Source: Alphaproteobacteria bacterium
GTDB taxonomy: Bacteria > Pseudomonadota > Alphaproteobacteria > 16-39-46
DNA length: 9,400 bases
Direction: 5' to 3'
Assembly: GCA_947497675.1 (NCBI GenBank)
Contig: CANMHY010000011.1
Span: 1 to 9,400, forward strand
Below, piece after piece: positions 7,218 to 9,400 of this stretch; position 1 is the stretch's first letter; each line of letters opens with the position of its first letter. The position numbers and the translations under genes were made by a program. The notes beneath the pieces are model-generated. The model was not told the origin of the DNA, ran no database searches, and was given only the letters and a program-made list of their open reading frames with translations.

Positions 7218-8374
7218 CGTTGTTCCATGTTTTTTATAAGGTGGTCCTTAAGGACGGGCGTCCCAATTTCTGATGAAAAAATAGATTCTTTGGCATTTTT
7301 TTTGTTTTGAGAGAGTTGTTTTAAGAGCATTTCAAGGGCAGCATTAGAAATTTGAAATTCTTTTGCAAGAGCAATAATATTTTTTGACTTTAAGGTCATG
7401 AGATTGAGATCAGTCGCGCCTCCTAGTGCAAGAGCGACGGTTTTATAATTATAGAGAGAAGCTGCGACTTGATCATAAGAAGGTGTTAAGCGAAGCCCAC
7501 CCTGTGTATGAAGCATTGCAAAGTTTTTGAAATGCATATCGGTATTTCCGAGGAGAAGTCCTCCAAGAATTCTGGCATAAAGACGATAATTTTCCGTTGG
7601 AAGACACTCCTTCGTATGAAGGATAAAATTGCTCATTTCTTTATAAGCGCCATTATACTTTTGAGTTGATTTTTTTCCGAGCAATTGATTGAATTCTTCA
7701 AAATGAATTCGTCCACCTTTTGTACGATCAAAGCGTTTAATGATCAAAGCTTGTTCTGATATTCCTGCAACCTCCCCGAGGGAAAGATGTGCAATCGGAT
7801 CCTCGGGCAGAAAAGCTTTGAATGCCTGCATTGTAAGGTATTCATTTATGATAAGGTCAGGATGATCTGAAGATGGAAATTTAGCGATATGTGTACTCAG
7901 TTCCCCTATTTTAGATGGTACATATTTTCCCTCATGTTCAACAATTGCTAATTTAGGCTGAACCCCTGAAAGTGAGGCTCTGCTCGTTAAAATAACTTTT
8001 TCTTTATCATCTTTTATATTTAAAAGAGATTCTGAAAGGATGATGGGTTCAGGATCTATCACAGATACAGCTCCTGCACAGTCATATCCAAAAGCAAGGA
8101 GCATCTCAAAACGAGAAACGCCTCGTTTTCCAAGGAGCGCTGTTTGTGCATTTTCGAGCCAACCTTCAGCCACGAGATTATCAAAAAAGGGATGCAGGCC
8201 AATTCTGCTTATATGAGGGGTTGGTTGCAGGGGTAACGTGTAAGAGAGAGAAGGGTGCTCATTGTTAAGATAAGTTGAATCATACGTAAAAGAGGCATAT
8301 TCTCCAGGCTCTTCCTGAAGAATCCCTGCAAAATGGTCTTGGTAATAGACTCTCCCCCAAAGAAGGGTTGCCAT
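7166..8374 (-). CDS. hipA: HipA-family serine/threonine kinase toxin
   Basis: HipA kinases phosphorylate translation-related targets (glutamyl-tRNA synthetase in E. coli) and cause growth arrest or persistence when free of HipB. The 402-aa protein has the N-terminal coupling domain (about 1-105, with the HPFFDNLVAEGWLE and RFEMLLAFGYDCAGAV stretches) and the C-terminal kinase domain (about 133-355). Visible motifs are LSGVQPK (135-141), RFDR (214-217), the catalytic loop GNTDMHFKN (276-284) with Asp279 and Asn284, and the metal-binding SYD with Asp301. All expected catalytic residues are present, so it appears intact and active. The start at 8374 has AAGGA at 8387-8383, eight bases upstream. 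Its 3' end overlaps the helix-turn-helix gene by 52 nt. The actual target cannot be read from sequence. Confidence 0.95.
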   Translation of the reverse strand: MATLLWGRVYYQDHFAGILQEEPGEYASFTYDSTYLNNEHPSLSYTLPLQPTPHISRIGLHPFFDNLVAEGWLENAQTALLGKRGVSRFEMLLAFGYDCAGAVSVIDPEPIILSESLLNIKDDKEKVILTSRASLSGVQPKLAIVEHEGKYVPSKIGELSTHIAKFPSSDHPDLIINEYLTMQAFKAFLPEDPIAHLSLGEVAGISEQALIIKRFDRTKGGRIHFEEFNQLLGKKSTQKYNGAYKEMSNFILHTKECLPTENYRLYARILGGLLLGNTDMHFKNFAMLHTQGGLRLTPSYDQVAASLYNYKTVALALGGATDLNLMTLKSKNIIALAKEFQISNAALEMLLKQLSQNKKNAKESIFSSEIGTPVLKDHLIKNMEQRWNGTFALIGQTLSKKL

Positions 8375-8386
8375 TCGTTAAATCCT

Positions 8387-8407
8387 TTTTACTTTATTTA
8401 AGTAAAA
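8387..8407. promoter_or_regulatory. Palindrome in the hipA leader, candidate HipB operator
   Basis: TTTTACTT (8387-8394), a 5-nt spacer (TATTT) and AAGTAAAA (8400-8407) form a perfect inverted repeat with 8-bp arms. It ends at the edge of the hipA ribosome binding site and lies just downstream of the predicted transcription start. Small XRE-type antitoxins usually bind such palindromes to repress their own operon. The role is inferred from position and symmetry; AT-richness raises the chance of coincidence. Confidence 0.5.
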
Positions 8408-8416
8408 TCTTATTTG

Positions 8417-8432
8417 GTTAATTGTAATTAAC
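8417..8432. promoter_or_regulatory. Palindrome overlapping the hipA -10, candidate operator
   Basis: GTTAATT (8417-8423) and AATTAAC (8426-8432) are exact inverted copies separated by GT. The palindrome covers the predicted -10 of the leftward hipA promoter (8426-8421). Occupancy by a repressor would block RNA polymerase. Together with the palindrome at 8387-8407 it makes a two-site operator arrangement, sharing the core TTA(A/C)TT. Confidence 0.45.
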
Positions 8433-8449
8433 TTTTTATCAGAAGTCTA
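8421..8449 (-). promoter_or_regulatory. Predicted promoter of the hipA-hipB operon
   Basis: On the minus strand TAGACT (8449-8444) serves as the -35, followed by a 17-nt spacer and TACAAT (8426-8421) as the -10. The matches are four of six and five of six to the sigma-70 consensus. Transcription would start near 8413, giving a leader of about 40 nt before the hipA ATG. Confidence 0.45.
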
Positions 8450-8491
8450 GCAATTTCGTAAGCTATAGTTGACTAATTTTTTTTCTAAAGG

Positions 8492-8522
8492 GAATTTTTG
8501 ATCTATATTGAATTTTTGATCT
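8492..8522 (+). repeat. 13-bp direct repeat in the tRNA promoter region
   Basis: GAATTTTTGATCT occurs at 8492-8504 and again at 8510-8522, start to start 18 nt. The second copy overlaps the -35 (8508-8513) and spacer of the predicted tRNA-Arg promoter. This may be a small tandem duplication of promoter DNA or a paired binding site. Confidence 0.75.
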
Positions 8523-8536
8523 TTAAGGACTATGCT
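8508..8536 (+). promoter_or_regulatory. Predicted promoter of tRNA-Arg
   Basis: TTGAAT (8508-8513), a spacer of exactly 17 nt and TATGCT (8531-8536) make a plausible sigma-70 promoter. It ends 14 nt before the first tRNA base, which places the start of transcription a few bases ahead of the mature 5' end. Confidence 0.55.
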
Positions 8537-8550
8537 CTTTTTTTATTTAT

Positions 8551-8627
8551 GCGCCCGTAGCTCAGTTGGATAGAGCGCAGGATTCCTAATCCTGAGGTCG
8601 TGGGTTCGAGTCTCGCCGGGCGCACCA
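8551..8627 (+). tRNA. tRNA-Arg, anticodon CCT
   Basis: This complete 77-nt tRNA has a 7-bp acceptor stem, GCGCCCG (8551-8557) with CGGGCGC (8617-8623). The D-arm contains GCTCAGTTGGATAGAGC. The anticodon stem CAGGA/TCCTG (8578-8582, 8590-8594) closes the loop TTCCTAA, with anticodon CCT at 8585-8587. The T-arm is GTGGG-TTCGAGT-CTCGC with two G-T wobbles. The 3' CCA is encoded (8625-8627) after discriminator A. It reads the codon AGG. It faces away from hipA and converges with the nuclease-domain gene at the right edge. Confidence 0.97.
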
Positions 8628-8684
8628 TGATCATTAAATGTTTTTCAAGAGTAATAGTCTCTTCCGGCTAGTTTGGTCGGACAC

Positions 8685-9400
8685 TTACTCTCGAAACGCA
8701 ACTTCCACGTTTTTTCCTGCAAAAACAATCCCAACTTTTAGAGTCCTCACCACATTCTCATGGGCCTTGATCTTAGCCTTATAATTTTTTGCTTCTATTT
8801 GATCCAAGGCCTCTTGAGCAAGGAGAAGTAAATTTTCTTCTGATTTTGAAAACTTAAACTCTAAGATAAGAGCATTTTGATATTTTGAAGTGTTCTTAGG
8901 AATTAGTATAAGATCAGCACGTCCTGATCCAGACTCTCTTTCAGCTTCCACAAAATATTGGGATGAGATTGCAGACACAAGGCCTAAGATAAACCCATTA
9001 TAAAAAAGTTCGGAATTTTTAGGTCCCGTTGCGAAAAAGCTTGCGGAGACTTCAAGATAATCTTTCAGTTTTTGCGTAAAAGCGTCTACATTTCCCTTCA
9101 AAAGATTGTTTAGAAACGCATTATAGTCATTCACATCAATGTTAAATTTTTTGGAGATCCATTTTTGAAGAGACCCAGAAAATACGCTGCGTACTTCACG
9201 ATTCGGGATCTTAACCTCGCAATTATAAGTTGTATCATCATTTTCAAAGCTTCTTTCCACTGTTAAATAGCCAGAAAAAAGCAAAAGATTATAAAGAGCA
9301 TTCGGGGAAGACTTAATATCGGAAAATACCATCTTTGGATCTGCAATCATATCAACGCTTCCGCCATCAATAAGAGTCTGCATTTCTTCCTGAAACTTAT
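8685..9400 (-). CDS. C-terminal part of a PD-(D/E)XK nuclease-domain protein, AAA-ATPase-like/DUF1703 type (runs off the right edge)
   Basis: The leftward frame ends with TAA at 8687-8685 and is open to the window edge. An ATG at 9383 is preceded by in-frame KFQEE with no stop, so the protein is cut at its N-terminus. In residues counted from that Met, ELFYNGFILGLVSA (125-138) precedes the nuclease core. The core is SGSGRADLIL (151-160) with Asp157, then ALILEFKFSK (171-180) with the E-x-K pair Glu175/Lys177, and finally AQEALDQI (189-196). This matches the PD-(D/E)XK domain found at the C-terminus of proteins with an N-terminal AAA-ATPase-like domain. These are often multicopy in protist-associated bacteria. 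The preceding segment (VFSDIKSSPNALYNLLLFSGYLT) also fits. The ATPase half is outside the window. The substrate and role are unknown. Confidence 0.88.
   Translation of the reverse strand, partial: KFQEEMQTLIDGGSVDMIADPKMVFSDIKSSPNALYNLLLFSGYLTVERSFENDDTTYNCEVKIPNREVRSVFSGSLQKWISKKFNIDVNDYNAFLNNLLKGNVDAFTQKLKDYLEVSASFFATGPKNSELFYNGFILGLVSAISSQYFVEAERESGSGRADLILIPKNTSKYQNALILEFKFSKSEENLLLLAQEALDQIEAKNYKAKIKAHENVVRTLKVGIVFAGKNVEVAFRE

Noticed and set aside
8551..8627. tRNA-Arg as an integration site with an attachment repeat
   Set aside because: I saw no second copy of the tRNA 3' end in the window and no integrase gene.
1..9400. CRISPR array or complete insertion sequence
   Set aside because: No regularly spaced repeat series, no transposase frame and no terminal inverted repeat pair with target duplication were seen.

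Overview
The window is an AT-rich chromosomal segment that suggests an alphaproteobacterium. The run cpoB/ybgF, tilS, ftsH, glmM is an order I associate with that class. The flanks carry a HipA-type toxin system and a PD-(D/E)XK gene of a kind I associate with host-associated, protist- or amoeba-dwelling bacteria such as Holosporales. The lineage below class level is an inference from gene order, base composition and accessory content; no 16S or other marker lies in the window.

Left edge (1-435): a leftward gene for an exported protein is cut by the window edge and has a clear signal peptide and Shine-Dalgarno site. A 265-nt divergent spacer separates it from the core run. Core run (436-6794, all rightward): CpoB (Tol-Pal coordinator), TilS (tRNA-Ile lysidine synthetase), FtsH (membrane AAA+ zinc protease) and GlmM (phosphoglucosamine mutase). 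A small exported protein with six cysteines in its mature part, faintly MlaC-like, follows. Spacing is tight: a 17-nt overlap, then gaps of 41, 13 and about 50 nt, so the genes are probably co-transcribed. They link envelope maintenance, tRNA decoding, membrane proteolysis and cell-wall precursor supply. No tolB or pal precedes cpoB.

Accessory part (6795-8684): a short frameshifted coding remnant (leftward, 6820-7012) is followed by a leftward hipA-hipB pair. The pair is in reversed order, kinase first, with a 52-nt overlap. Upstream of hipA is a promoter-like element, with one palindrome over its -10 and a second covering the leader up to the ribosome binding site, as expected for an autoregulated toxin-antitoxin operon. 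A divergent promoter drives a complete CCA-encoding tRNA-Arg(CCT).

Right edge (8685-9400): the C-terminal part of a leftward PD-(D/E)XK nuclease-domain protein of the AAA-ATPase-like/DUF1703 type runs off the window. The most notable items beyond the core genes are the reversed overlapping hipA-hipB pair with its operator-like palindromes, the frameshifted remnant at the poly-G tract, the cysteine-rich exported protein after glmM, and the edge gene at 1-170.
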